Of a DNA stretch of 64,000 nt, positions 57,751 through 64,000 are shown piece by piece (the stretch's first letter is position 1; every line of letters starts with the position of its first letter). Location of the stretch: contig NZ_BLAE01000024.1 of assembly GCF_009687865.1 (NCBI RefSeq), positions 25,039-89,038 of the forward strand. Reading direction: 5' to 3'. The notes under the pieces were generated by a model. It saw only the letters and a list, made by a program, of their open reading frames with translations. It did not search any database and had not been told where the DNA came from. The position numbers and the translations under genes were made by a program. This DNA is from Acrocarpospora macrocephala (lineage in GTDB: Bacteria > Actinomycetota > Actinomycetes > Streptosporangiales > Streptosporangiaceae).

Positions 57751-57776
57751 CGTGGAAGTGTCGCGCGTGGAAGTGT
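57751..57776. repeat. 11-bp direct repeat after divIVA
   Basis: CGTGGAAGTGT occurs at 57751-57761 and 57766-57776, shortly after the divIVA stop. Three GTCCGG copies follow within 40 bp. The 95-bp gap otherwise holds the start region of the next gene. Confidence 0.6.
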
Positions 57777-57838
57777 TGTCCGGGTCAGGTGTCCGGTAGG
57801 CGTCCGGTCACGCGTTCGGTAGTTCGGAGATCCCCCCA

Positions 57839-59161
57839 GTGATCCTTGTCAGTGCCGCCTTGGTGCTCGCCGCGATCGTCCTGCTGATCGCGGGCGTCGT
57901 CCTGGCGAAGCCGTTCCTCGTGATGTGGTCGATCGTGGTCAGCGTGCTGTCCGCGGTCTGCCTGCTGATCGGGGCGTTGCTCAGGCGGCACGAGCTGTTC
58001 CCGGCCGGCGGGCGGTCCCAGGCCGCCACCCCCCAGCCGATGCCCCAGATGCCGCAGGCGCTGCCGCAGCACATGCAGCAGCCCATGACGCAGGCCTCCC
58101 CCCAGATGGCGCACTCGGCCGCCTACAGCGGGGGGCCGACGCAGCAGATGGCGAACCCGATGATGGCCGCACCCGTGCCAGGACCGGTGGCGGCCCCCGT
58201 GTCTCCTTCGATGGCGACCCAGCAGGTTCCCTATCCGGGAGCGGCCGGTCAGGAGCCGCCGGAGCGGCGGACGCGCCCCCCGATGCCCCGCTCCCTGCCG
58301 GGCGGTGCTCTCGGGCCCGACTCGATCGTGCTGGTCATCCCGGGCCGGAAACGGTTCCACCTGCCCAACTGCCGTCAGCTGGCCGATCGCGAGATCGAGG
58401 AGCTGACCCTCGAAGAGGCCCGCGAGGAGGGCTTCACGCCGTGCACCGCCTGCGTCGCCGAGAGCGTCCCAGGGCAGCCGGGCGAGCCGGCCGAGACCGC
58501 ACCCGGGCGCGCCGGGTCAGCGGCCCTCACCGACTCCGCCACGAGCATGGACGCCCCCACGGTCTCCGCGTCGGTGCCCCGGTCCGAAACACATCGGTCC
58601 GAAACATCCCGGCCTGAAACATCCCGGCCTGAAACATCCCGGCCCGAGACACCCTGGTCTGAAAAGCCTCGGTCGGAAAAGCGGTCTGAAACGGCCACCC
58701 CCACGGTGGCCACCCCCTTGCCTTCGTCGCCCCCTGTGCCGCCCGTGGTTCCGGTCCCCTCGGTGCCGCCCGCCTCGTCTGAATGGTCCGCCTTCTCGCG
58801 TCCGTCGCCGACTCAGGCGCCGACTCCGCCCGCGCCCGACCCCGCGCCCAGCAAGCCCGAGCCGGTGGTCGCCGAATCCGCGGCGGTCAAGGACGAGAAG
58901 CCGCGCCCGTTCGACTCGACGGTCGAGGCCACCCGGCCGGTCACGGCCAAGGACGACGGCGAGAAGACCGCCGAGAAGACCCCGGAGCAGACTCCCGAGC
59001 GAGCGGACGACGAGATCGTTCACGTGCTGGTCGGAACCCGGCGGTATCACCGCGCGGAGTGCTCGCTCGTCGGCGACGACAGCGCCGACATCGAGACCAT
59101 GACCAAGACCGAGGCCGAAGAGGCCGGTCTGACCCCCTGCTCGGCCTGCGCCGAAAGGTAG
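57839..59161 (+). CDS. Two-module Zn-knuckle membrane protein of unknown function
   Basis: 440 aa, GTG start. Two N-terminal membrane segments (about residues 1-22 and 28-48) are followed by a Q/M/P-rich linker. Module 1 (about residues 160-207) reads FH-x3-C, then TPC-TAC; module 2 (about residues 396-440) reads YH-x3-C, then TPC-SAC. The order H-x3-C then, about 22-27 residues later, C-x2-C suggests a zinc knuckle resembling the Ada metal site. Between them is a long disordered region with S-E/R-P-E-T repeats. I do not recognise a named family. It ends in a duplicated terminator region. Confidence 0.85.
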   Translation: MILVSAALVLAAIVLLIAGVVLAKPFLVMWSIVVSVLSAVCLLIGALLRRHELFPAGGRSQAATPQPMPQMPQALPQHMQQPMTQASPQMAHSAAYSGGPTQQMANPMMAAPVPGPVAAPVSPSMATQQVPYPGAAGQEPPERRTRPPMPRSLPGGALGPDSIVLVIPGRKRFHLPNCRQLADREIEELTLEEAREEGFTPCTACVAESVPGQPGEPAETAPGRAGSAALTDSATSMDAPTVSASVPRSETHRSETSRPETSRPETSRPETPWSEKPRSEKRSETATPTVATPLPSSPPVPPVVPVPSVPPASSEWSAFSRPSPTQAPTPPAPDPAPSKPEPVVAESAAVKDEKPRPFDSTVEATRPVTAKDDGEKTAEKTPEQTPERADDEIVHVLVGTRRYHRAECSLVGDDSADIETMTKTEAEEAGLTPCSACAER

Positions 59162-59187
59162 CGGCCGAAAGGTAGCGACGGCACGCA

Positions 59188-59215
59188 GAAGGGCCCAGCG
59201 GAAGCCGGGCCCTTC
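59188..59215 (+). terminator. Terminator hairpin 1
   Basis: GAAGGGCCC (59188-59196) pairs with GGGCCCTTC (59207-59215); within the loop GC-GGAA-GC can add two pairs and a tetraloop. Confidence 0.8.
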
Positions 59216-59264
59216 GTGTTGCTCGGCCTGCGCTGAAGGGCCGAAAGGTAGCGACGATCCACAA

Positions 59265-59291
59265 AAGGGCCCAGCGGGAAGCCGGGCCCTT
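59265..59291. terminator. Terminator hairpin 2, bidirectional
   Basis: AAGGGCCC (59265-59272) pairs with GGGCCCTT (59284-59291). On the minus strand the stem is followed by TTTTGT, so it should also terminate ileS, whose stop lies 22 bp away. Confidence 0.8.
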
Positions 59292-59312
59292 CGTGTAATC
59301 GGCGTGTTGTGA

Positions 59313-62300
59313 TCAGGCCTTGCGCAGCTGGAAGCTGAGGCCCAGATCGGCGTCCTGGTGGACCACCCAGCCGGTGTCCAGGTCGGCTTCGGCGAATGAG
59401 GTCGCCAGCACCTCCTCGGCCACCGTGCCGCCTCCGCCGCGCAGCGCCTCGGCCAGCTCGTCGGAGCCCGCCGCCCAGCGCAGCTCGATCCGGTCGGTGA
59501 TGGCCAGGCCGCTGGCCTTGCGCGCCTCCTGGACCAGCCGGATGACCTCCCGGACCAGCCCGGCCCTGCGCAGCTCGGGCGTGATCGCCAGGTCCAGCGC
59601 CACCGTCTCGCCGGTCCCGGTGTCGACCGCGCCGGTCTCCACCGCCCAGCCCGACTTGGGCTGCTCGGTGACGATCACGTCCTCCGGACCGACGGTCACC
59701 GCGCCGAGCTCTCCGGCGTCGAGGGTGGCGGCCGTACCGGCCCTGAGGGTCTGGGCGAGGTCCGCCGGGTCGGCGGCGGTGACGGCGGCGGCGACCAGCT
59801 TGGTCTGGGAGCCGAACCGCTTGCCCAGCGCCCGGAAGTTGGGCTTGACAGTGAACGTCACCAGATCGGCGGAGAAACCGGACATGTCCTCCAGGGCCAG
59901 CACGTTCAGCTCGTCCGCGATCAGGTCGCGCAGCTCGCCGGTGAGCCCGGGCCAGCCCGGCGCGCCGATCAGCGCGCGGCCGAGCGGCTGGCGGGTCTTG
60001 ACCGAGGAGGACGCGCGGGCCGAGCGGCCCAGCTCCACCAGGCGGCGGACCAGGGCCATCTGCTCGGACAGGGCCGGGTCGACCAGCTCAGCCCGAACCT
60101 GGGGCCAGGTGGCCAGGTGCACCGAGGCGGGCGCGTCCTGGCCGCGCAGCACGTCCCACACGTAGTCGGTGGTGAACGGCACCAGGGGGGCCATCAGCCG
60201 GGTGACCGTCTCCAGGCACTCGTACAGGGTGGCGAAGGCGGCCGGTTCGCCGGTCCAGAAGCGGCGGCGGGAACGGCGGACATACCAGTTGGACAGGTCG
60301 TCCAGGAACTCGGTGATCCGGCGGCCGGCGCGGGCCGTGTCGAAGACGTCCAGGGCGGCGGTGACCTCGGCCACCGTGCGCTGGAGCTCGGCCAGGGCCC
60401 AGCGGTCGATGAGCGGGCGCTCGCCGTCGTGGGTCTGCCCGGGCTGCCAGCCGGAGGCGTTGGCGTAGAGGGTGAAGAAGGAGGCCGTGTTCCAGTAGGT
60501 CAGCAGGACCTTCCTGACGATCTCCTCCAGCGGGCCGTGGCCGATCCGCCGGGGCGACCAGGGTGAGCCGGAGGTGGCCATGTACCAGCGCAGCGCGTCC
60601 GCGCCGTGCTCGTCCATGAGCGGCATCGGCTGGAGCACGTTGCCCAGGTGCTTGCTCATCTTGCGGCCGTCCTCGGCCAGGATCAGGCCCAGGCAGAGCA
60701 CGTTCTCGTAGGCGGAGCGGTCGAAGACGAGCGCCCCCACGGTCATCATCGAGTAGAACCAGCCGCGGGTCTGGTCGATGGCCTCGCAGATGAACTGGCC
60801 GGGGTAGGAGGCCTCGAAGACCTCCTTGTTGACGTGCGGGGCGCCCCACTGGGCGAAGGGCATCGCGCCGGAGTCGTACCAGACGTCGATCACGTCGGGC
60901 ACCCGGCGGGCCTCGCCGCCGCAGTCGGCGCACGCGAACGTGACGTCGTCCACGAACGGGCGGTGCGGGTCCAGCGCGGACAGGTCCTGGCCCGCCAGGG
61001 CGCCCAGCTCGGCGAGGGAGCCGACGCAGGTGACGTGGTCCTCCTCGCAGACCCAGAGCGGGAGCGGGGTGCCCCAGTAGCGGGAGCGGGACAGCGCCCA
61101 GTCGACGTTGTTGCGCAGCCACTCGCCGTACCGGCCGTGCTTGATGGTCTCGGGGAACCAGTTGGTGCGCTCGTTCTCGGCGAGCAGCAGGTCCTTGATC
61201 TGGGTGGTCCTGATATACCAGGACGGGAGGGCGTAGTAGAGCAGCGGGGTGTGGCAGCGCCAGCAGTGCGGGTAGCTGTGGTCGAAGTGGCTGCCCCGGA
61301 AGAGCAGGCCGCGGGCGCGCAGGTCCGCGGTGAGGCCCTCGTCGGCGTCCTTGAAGAACTCGCCGCCGACCTGGGGGACGTCGGGCAGGAACCGGCCGTC
61401 GGGGCCGATCGGGTTGACCACGGGCAGGCCGTACCGCTTGCAGACGGTCAGGTCTTCGGCGCCGAACGCGGGCGCCTGGTGCACCAGGCCGGTGCCGTCC
61501 TCGACGGTGACGTAGTCGCCGAGCACGACGAAGTGCGCGCCGGGGATGTCGACCAGCTCGAACGGCCGCTGGTACGGCGTGTGCTCCAGTTCGGCGCCGG
61601 AGAAGCTCTCCCGGACCGTCCAGCCCTCGCCGAGGGCGGCGGCGAGCAGCGGCTCGGCCACGATGACCGGGCGCTCACCGTCCTTCTCGGCCACCACGTA
61701 CGTCACGTCCGGGTGCACCGCCACCGCCGTGTTGGACACCAGGGTCCACGGCGTGGTCGTCCAGATGAGCAGGTCCACGCCCGCGAAACGCCCCGCCGTG
61801 ACCGGCATGCGCACGTACACCGACGGGCTGGACACGGTCTCGTAGCCGCCGGGCTGGCCCAGCTCGTGGTCGGAAAGACCGGTGCCGCAGCGCGGGCAGT
61901 ACGGCGTGATCCGGAAGTCCCGGAACAGCAGCCCCTTGTCCCAGATGACCTTGAGCGACCACCAGACGGCCTCCACGTACGCGGGGTCCATCGTGCGGTA
62001 GGCCTGGGACATGTCCACCCAGTAGCCCATCCGCTCGGTCATCTCTTCGAACGCGTCCACGTGCCGGAGCACCGATTCGCGGCACTTGGCGTTGAACTCC
62101 GCGATGCCGTACGCCTCGATCTCGGGCTTGCCGGACAGGCCGAGCTCCTTCTCGACGGCCACCTCGACGGGCAGGCCGTGGCAGTCCCAGCCGGCCTTGC
62201 GGGGGACGTGGAAGCCGCGCATGGACTTGTACCGGGGGAACACGTCCTTGAACACGCGCGCCTCGACGTGGTGCACGCCGGGCATGCCGTTGGCGGTCGG

Positions 62301-62453
62301 GGGGCCCTCGTAGAAGACCCAGGAAGGGCCGCCGGCGTTCTGCTCCAGCGACCGCTCGAAGACCTTGCCGTCGCGCCATCGCTCCAGCACCTCGTGTTCG
62401 AGGGCCGGCAGGTCCACCTGCGCGGGTAGCGAACGGAAAGAGTGGGAAGACAC
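59313..62453 (-). CDS. ileS: Isoleucyl-tRNA synthetase
   Basis: 1046 aa class I synthetase. The HIGH-type motif is in MPGVHHVEARVF (about residue 60) and the KMSKS motif is DGRKMSKHLGN (about residue 598). The CP1 editing domain (WTTTPWTLVSNTAVAVHPD) is intact, and the anticodon-binding domain and a C-terminal extension complete the long, eukaryote-like bacterial form. Length and the HHVEAR variant match the class common in actinobacteria, often less sensitive to mupirocin (family knowledge). GTG 62453 lies 4 bp after GGAGG, which is sequestered in the T-box leader. Confidence 0.97.
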   Translation of the reverse strand: MSSHSFRSLPAQVDLPALEHEVLERWRDGKVFERSLEQNAGGPSWVFYEGPPTANGMPGVHHVEARVFKDVFPRYKSMRGFHVPRKAGWDCHGLPVEVAVEKELGLSGKPEIEAYGIAEFNAKCRESVLRHVDAFEEMTERMGYWVDMSQAYRTMDPAYVEAVWWSLKVIWDKGLLFRDFRITPYCPRCGTGLSDHELGQPGGYETVSSPSVYVRMPVTAGRFAGVDLLIWTTTPWTLVSNTAVAVHPDVTYVVAEKDGERPVIVAEPLLAAALGEGWTVRESFSGAELEHTPYQRPFELVDIPGAHFVVLGDYVTVEDGTGLVHQAPAFGAEDLTVCKRYGLPVVNPIGPDGRFLPDVPQVGGEFFKDADEGLTADLRARGLLFRGSHFDHSYPHCWRCHTPLLYYALPSWYIRTTQIKDLLLAENERTNWFPETIKHGRYGEWLRNNVDWALSRSRYWGTPLPLWVCEEDHVTCVGSLAELGALAGQDLSALDPHRPFVDDVTFACADCGGEARRVPDVIDVWYDSGAMPFAQWGAPHVNKEVFEASYPGQFICEAIDQTRGWFYSMMTVGALVFDRSAYENVLCLGLILAEDGRKMSKHLGNVLQPMPLMDEHGADALRWYMATSGSPWSPRRIGHGPLEEIVRKVLLTYWNTASFFTLYANASGWQPGQTHDGERPLIDRWALAELQRTVAEVTAALDVFDTARAGRRITEFLDDLSNWYVRRSRRRFWTGEPAAFATLYECLETVTRLMAPLVPFTTDYVWDVLRGQDAPASVHLATWPQVRAELVDPALSEQMALVRRLVELGRSARASSSVKTRQPLGRALIGAPGWPGLTGELRDLIADELNVLALEDMSGFSADLVTFTVKPNFRALGKRFGSQTKLVAAAVTAADPADLAQTLRAGTAATLDAGELGAVTVGPEDVIVTEQPKSGWAVETGAVDTGTGETVALDLAITPELRRAGLVREVIRLVQEARKASGLAITDRIELRWAAGSDELAEALRGGGGTVAEEVLATSFAEADLDTGWVVHQDADLGLSFQLRKA

Positions 62454-62711
62454 CGGACCTCCACGCTGATTCGACAGGGCGTGGAGGGACGAAGCCGATC
62501 ATGGCTCCGCGGTACCACCCTCCTTGGCCGCCCTCGCGGGGGCCCACTCATTCAGGTCGCGGCCGGGTCTAATAAGCGTCTACCAGAGGTAAAGCCGTTC
62601 TTCCGGCGGCTCCGGGCTGATCTTCCCCCCGCGGCTCGCCCCGGGCTCGCACCGTCCCCGGGTCGCTCGTGCGAGTGGGTGCGGAGGTACTCGTCCCATC
62701 AACGCCTTGCA
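62454..62711 (-). promoter_or_regulatory. Translational T-box riboswitch of ileS
   Basis: The minus strand carries the invariant T-box AGGGTGGTACCGCG (62521-62508) about 55 nt before ileS. An ATC isoleucine codon in GGGGAAGATCAGCC (62621-62619) is the likely specifier. A 9-bp perfect hairpin (CCTCCACGC at 62487-62479 pairing GCGTGGAGG at 62466-62458) buries the Shine-Dalgarno. There is no U-run, so the switch acts on translation. A -10 TATCGT lies at 62723-62718. Confidence 0.92.
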
Positions 62712-62871
62712 GACCTCACGATAACGCAGCGGAGCGCGTCAGGCTTCCCGATCTCATTCTGGTAGTTCCAGCGGAACACGGGACGGGGTGTCGTTGTTCA
62801 GGATGTACCTGGCATAGGGGGATGAGCATTCCGAGCCTGGTACGGATGGCGTAAATGCATCGGCGAGTCGA

Positions 62872-62900
62872 TTGCCGCGCTCCAATCCGGCACCTATGCT
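62872..62900 (+). promoter_or_regulatory. Sigma-A-type promoter of the DksA/TraR gene
   Basis: TTGCCG (62872-62877), 17 bp, TATGCT (62895-62900). Spacing is ideal. GGGGAGG before 62938 is the ribosome-binding site. The stretch 62724-62871 upstream shows no gene. Confidence 0.65.
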
Positions 62901-62937
62901 GCCCGGACTGCTTGATCACTGTTCATGGGGAGGCCAC

Positions 62938-63381
62938 ATGGCGACGCGCGCGGCGAAGAGCGCCATCACGGGGAACGCCGTCACGGAGGGCTCTGTCACG
63001 GAGAATTCTGTCACTACTACCGACATCTGGTCCGCCGACGAGCTCGCCGAGGCGCGCGAGCGCCTGCTGGCGGAAATCGACGAACTGCACACCGAGATCC
63101 TGCGGGCCGAGACCGAGCTCGCGGCCGGGAACGCCAGCGAGGGCGCGGGCGACGATCCGGCCGACGCCGGGGCCAAGACCTATGAGCGCGAACGTGAGAT
63201 CGCCCTTACCCTGAATGCGCGCGATGTGCTCGCGCAGAACGAGCGGGCGATCGCCCGTATCGACGCAGGGACGTATGGAGTGTGCGAATCGTGCCAACGG
63301 CCGATCGGCAAGGAACGCCTGCAGGCGTTCCCGAGGGCGACGCTGTGCGTGGCGTGCAAGCAGCGGGAGGAACGCCGCTGA
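62938..63381 (+). CDS. DksA/TraR-family zinc-finger protein
   Basis: 147 aa. An N-terminal low-complexity segment with VTEGSVTENSVTT repeats is followed by a coiled coil (ADELAEARERLLAEIDELHTEIL) and the C4 zinc finger CESCQRPIGKERLQAFPRATLCVACK. Members bind RNA polymerase near the secondary channel; the actinobacterial type may not respond to ppGpp like DksA. ATG 62938 follows GGGGAGG; the ORF could extend upstream, but the promoter lies there. Its TGA overlaps the proposed lspA start. Confidence 0.9.
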   Translation: MATRAAKSAITGNAVTEGSVTENSVTTTDIWSADELAEARERLLAEIDELHTEILRAETELAAGNASEGAGDDPADAGAKTYEREREIALTLNARDVLAQNERAIARIDAGTYGVCESCQRPIGKERLQAFPRATLCVACKQREERR

Positions 63382-63911
63382 CCGCCGCCGCCGGGGGAGT
63401 ACGGGCACGGCGGATCGGGTTGCTCGCCGCCGTGGCCGTGCTCATTTACGTGTTCGATCTGGTGACTAAGTACCTGGTGGTCGAATACCTGGAGAAAGAC
63501 CCTCCGGTCGTGGTCGTGCCGGACGTGCTCGTGATCAATGTGATCAGGAATTCGGGGGCCGCGTTCAGCATCGGCACCGGGATGACCATCATTTTCACGA
63601 TCATCGCCACGGCCGTGGTGATCGCGATCATTCGCACCGCGCGGCAGCTGCGCAGCCTGCCGTGGGGGATCACGCTCGGGCTGCTGCTCGGCGGCGCGTT
63701 CGGGAACCTGACCGATCGCATCTTCCGGGCGCCCGCTCCGTTCCAGGGGCACGTGGTGGACTTCATGCAGGTCTTCCCGGCGACCGGGTTCCCGATCTTC
63801 AATGTGGCCGATTCCGCGATCGTGTGCGGCGGGATCCTGGCGGTCTTCCTGGCCTGGCGCGGCTACCAGATCGACGGTACGCGGGAGACGGGGGCCGAGA
63901 AGGATGGGTGA
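63378..63911 (+). CDS. lspA: Lipoprotein signal peptidase
   Basis: 177 aa (from CTG 63378) four-segment membrane protease that cleaves prolipoprotein signal peptides after lipidation. Conserved blocks are FDLVTKYLVVEYL, NSGAAFSIG, GGAFGNLTDRI (catalytic Asp), VVDFMQVF and FPIFNVADSAI (catalytic Asp). The start is unusual: CTG 63378 lies 6 bp after GGGAGGA and forms a CTGA overlap with the previous stop. GTG 63351 or TTG 63420 are the standard alternatives. Confidence 0.93.
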   Translation: MTAAAGGVRARRIGLLAAVAVLIYVFDLVTKYLVVEYLEKDPPVVVVPDVLVINVIRNSGAAFSIGTGMTIIFTIIATAVVIAIIRTARQLRSLPWGITLGLLLGGAFGNLTDRIFRAPAPFQGHVVDFMQVFPATGFPIFNVADSAIVCGGILAVFLAWRGYQIDGTRETGAEKDG

Positions 63912-64000
63912 CCTGCGCAGCCTGCCGGTGCCCGACGGGCTCGAGGGCGAGCGCCTCGACGCCGCGCTGGCCCGCCTGTTCGGCTTCTCCCGGACCCGGG
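63905..64000 (+). CDS. RluA-family pseudouridine synthase, N-terminal fragment (runs off window)
   Basis: The first 32 codons only. SLPVPDGLEGERLDAALARLFGFSRT is the opening of the S4 RNA-binding domain found at the N-terminus of RluD-type 23S rRNA pseudouridine synthases, which commonly follow lspA. ATG 63905 overlaps the lspA stop by 7 bp. The catalytic domain is outside the window. Confidence 0.8.

Larger units (their letters stand above)
59138..59296. repeat. Tandem duplication of gene 3' end plus terminator
   Basis: Copy A (59138-59219) and copy B (59220-59296) both run from TGCTCGGCCTGCGC through GGCCGAAAGGTAGCGACG to GGGCCCTTCGTGT. Copy A contains the end of the Zn-knuckle gene and a terminator. 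Copy B repeats both as noncoding DNA. Confidence 0.85.

Noticed and set aside
58590-58690. CRISPR-like short repeats
   Set aside because: The CGGCCTGAAACATCC units are in-frame coding repeats of a protein linker, with no unique spacers of constant length.

Overview
The window is chromosomal DNA from a high-GC actinomycete. GC-rich third codon positions, many GTG and TTG starts, an ATPase-dead PriA, the Wag31-type DivIVA/SepF/YggT division block, a meso-DAP type MurE (DNPR motif) and a translational ileS T-box all fit Actinomycetota. The gene order coaBC-metK-priA, def-fmt-rsmB-rpe-rib operon, and the complete dcw cluster resemble Streptosporangiales (Nonomuraea/Streptosporangium-like). That last placement is inference from synteny, not from a search.

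Layout. 0-5.6 kb: coenzyme A synthesis (coaBC), a small unknown protein, S-adenosylmethionine synthetase (metK) and priA. 5.6-8.6 kb: two large paralogous unknown proteins, each behind a leaderless-type promoter. 8.6-13.3 kb: def, fmt and rsmB, then a minus-strand ABC-2 exporter that converges on rsmB. 13.3-18.9 kb: rpe, then an FMN riboswitch and the riboflavin operon ribD-ribE-pnuC-type transporter-ribBA-ribH, followed by a PH-domain-like membrane protein. 18.9-21.2 kb: minus-strand accessory genes (alpha/beta hydrolase, a PIN/RHH toxin-antitoxin pair, an HD-type hydrolase). 21.2-24.9 kb: a coxDEF-like molybdenum-hydroxylase maturation set with a MocA-like cytidylyltransferase, without structural subunits in view. 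24.9-29.1 kb: a membrane-anchored EEP-family hydrolase, an F420-dependent oxidoreductase and a secreted GH9 endoglucanase behind a perfect palindrome. 29.1-33.7 kb: M24 peptidase, efp, nusB, methyltransferase, dinB with a LexA-type box, and a DUF3040 protein. 33.8-38.5 kb: minus-strand moxR-DUF58-transglutaminase operon. 38.9-57.7 kb: the dcw cluster mraZ-rsmH-ftsL-ftsI-murE-murF-mraY-murD-ftsW-murG-murC-ftsQ-ftsZ, then yggS-sepF-yggT-divIVA. 57.8-64 kb: an unusual two-module Zn-knuckle membrane protein, ileS under a T-box, a DksA/TraR protein, lspA and the start of a RluA-family gene.

How it works together. Most of the window is housekeeping. The dcw cluster makes the peptidoglycan precursor and builds the divisome; SepF, YggT and DivIVA extend it to septum assembly and polar growth. 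Expression control is readable in several places: five GTGG-type boxes on an exact 10-bp pitch in the mraZ promoter (MraZ autoregulation), an FMN riboswitch ahead of ribD, a T-box with a perfect Shine-Dalgarno-sequestering hairpin ahead of ileS, and a GAAC-N4-GTTC box at dinB. Dense 4-base ATGA/GTGA overlaps point to translational coupling.

The most interesting unexplained signals are: (1) a recurrent TANNNT-N6-8-start architecture at nine genes, implying leaderless mRNAs; (2) repeated short tandem duplications that copy functional ends, namely a gene 3' end plus terminator, a gene stop region, and a ribosome-binding-site/start unit; (3) the two-module Zn-knuckle protein downstream of divIVA; and (4) the unknown paralogue pair between priA and def. 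No IS element, CRISPR array, tRNA or rRNA was found. I found no wholly new multi-gene system that I could defend.
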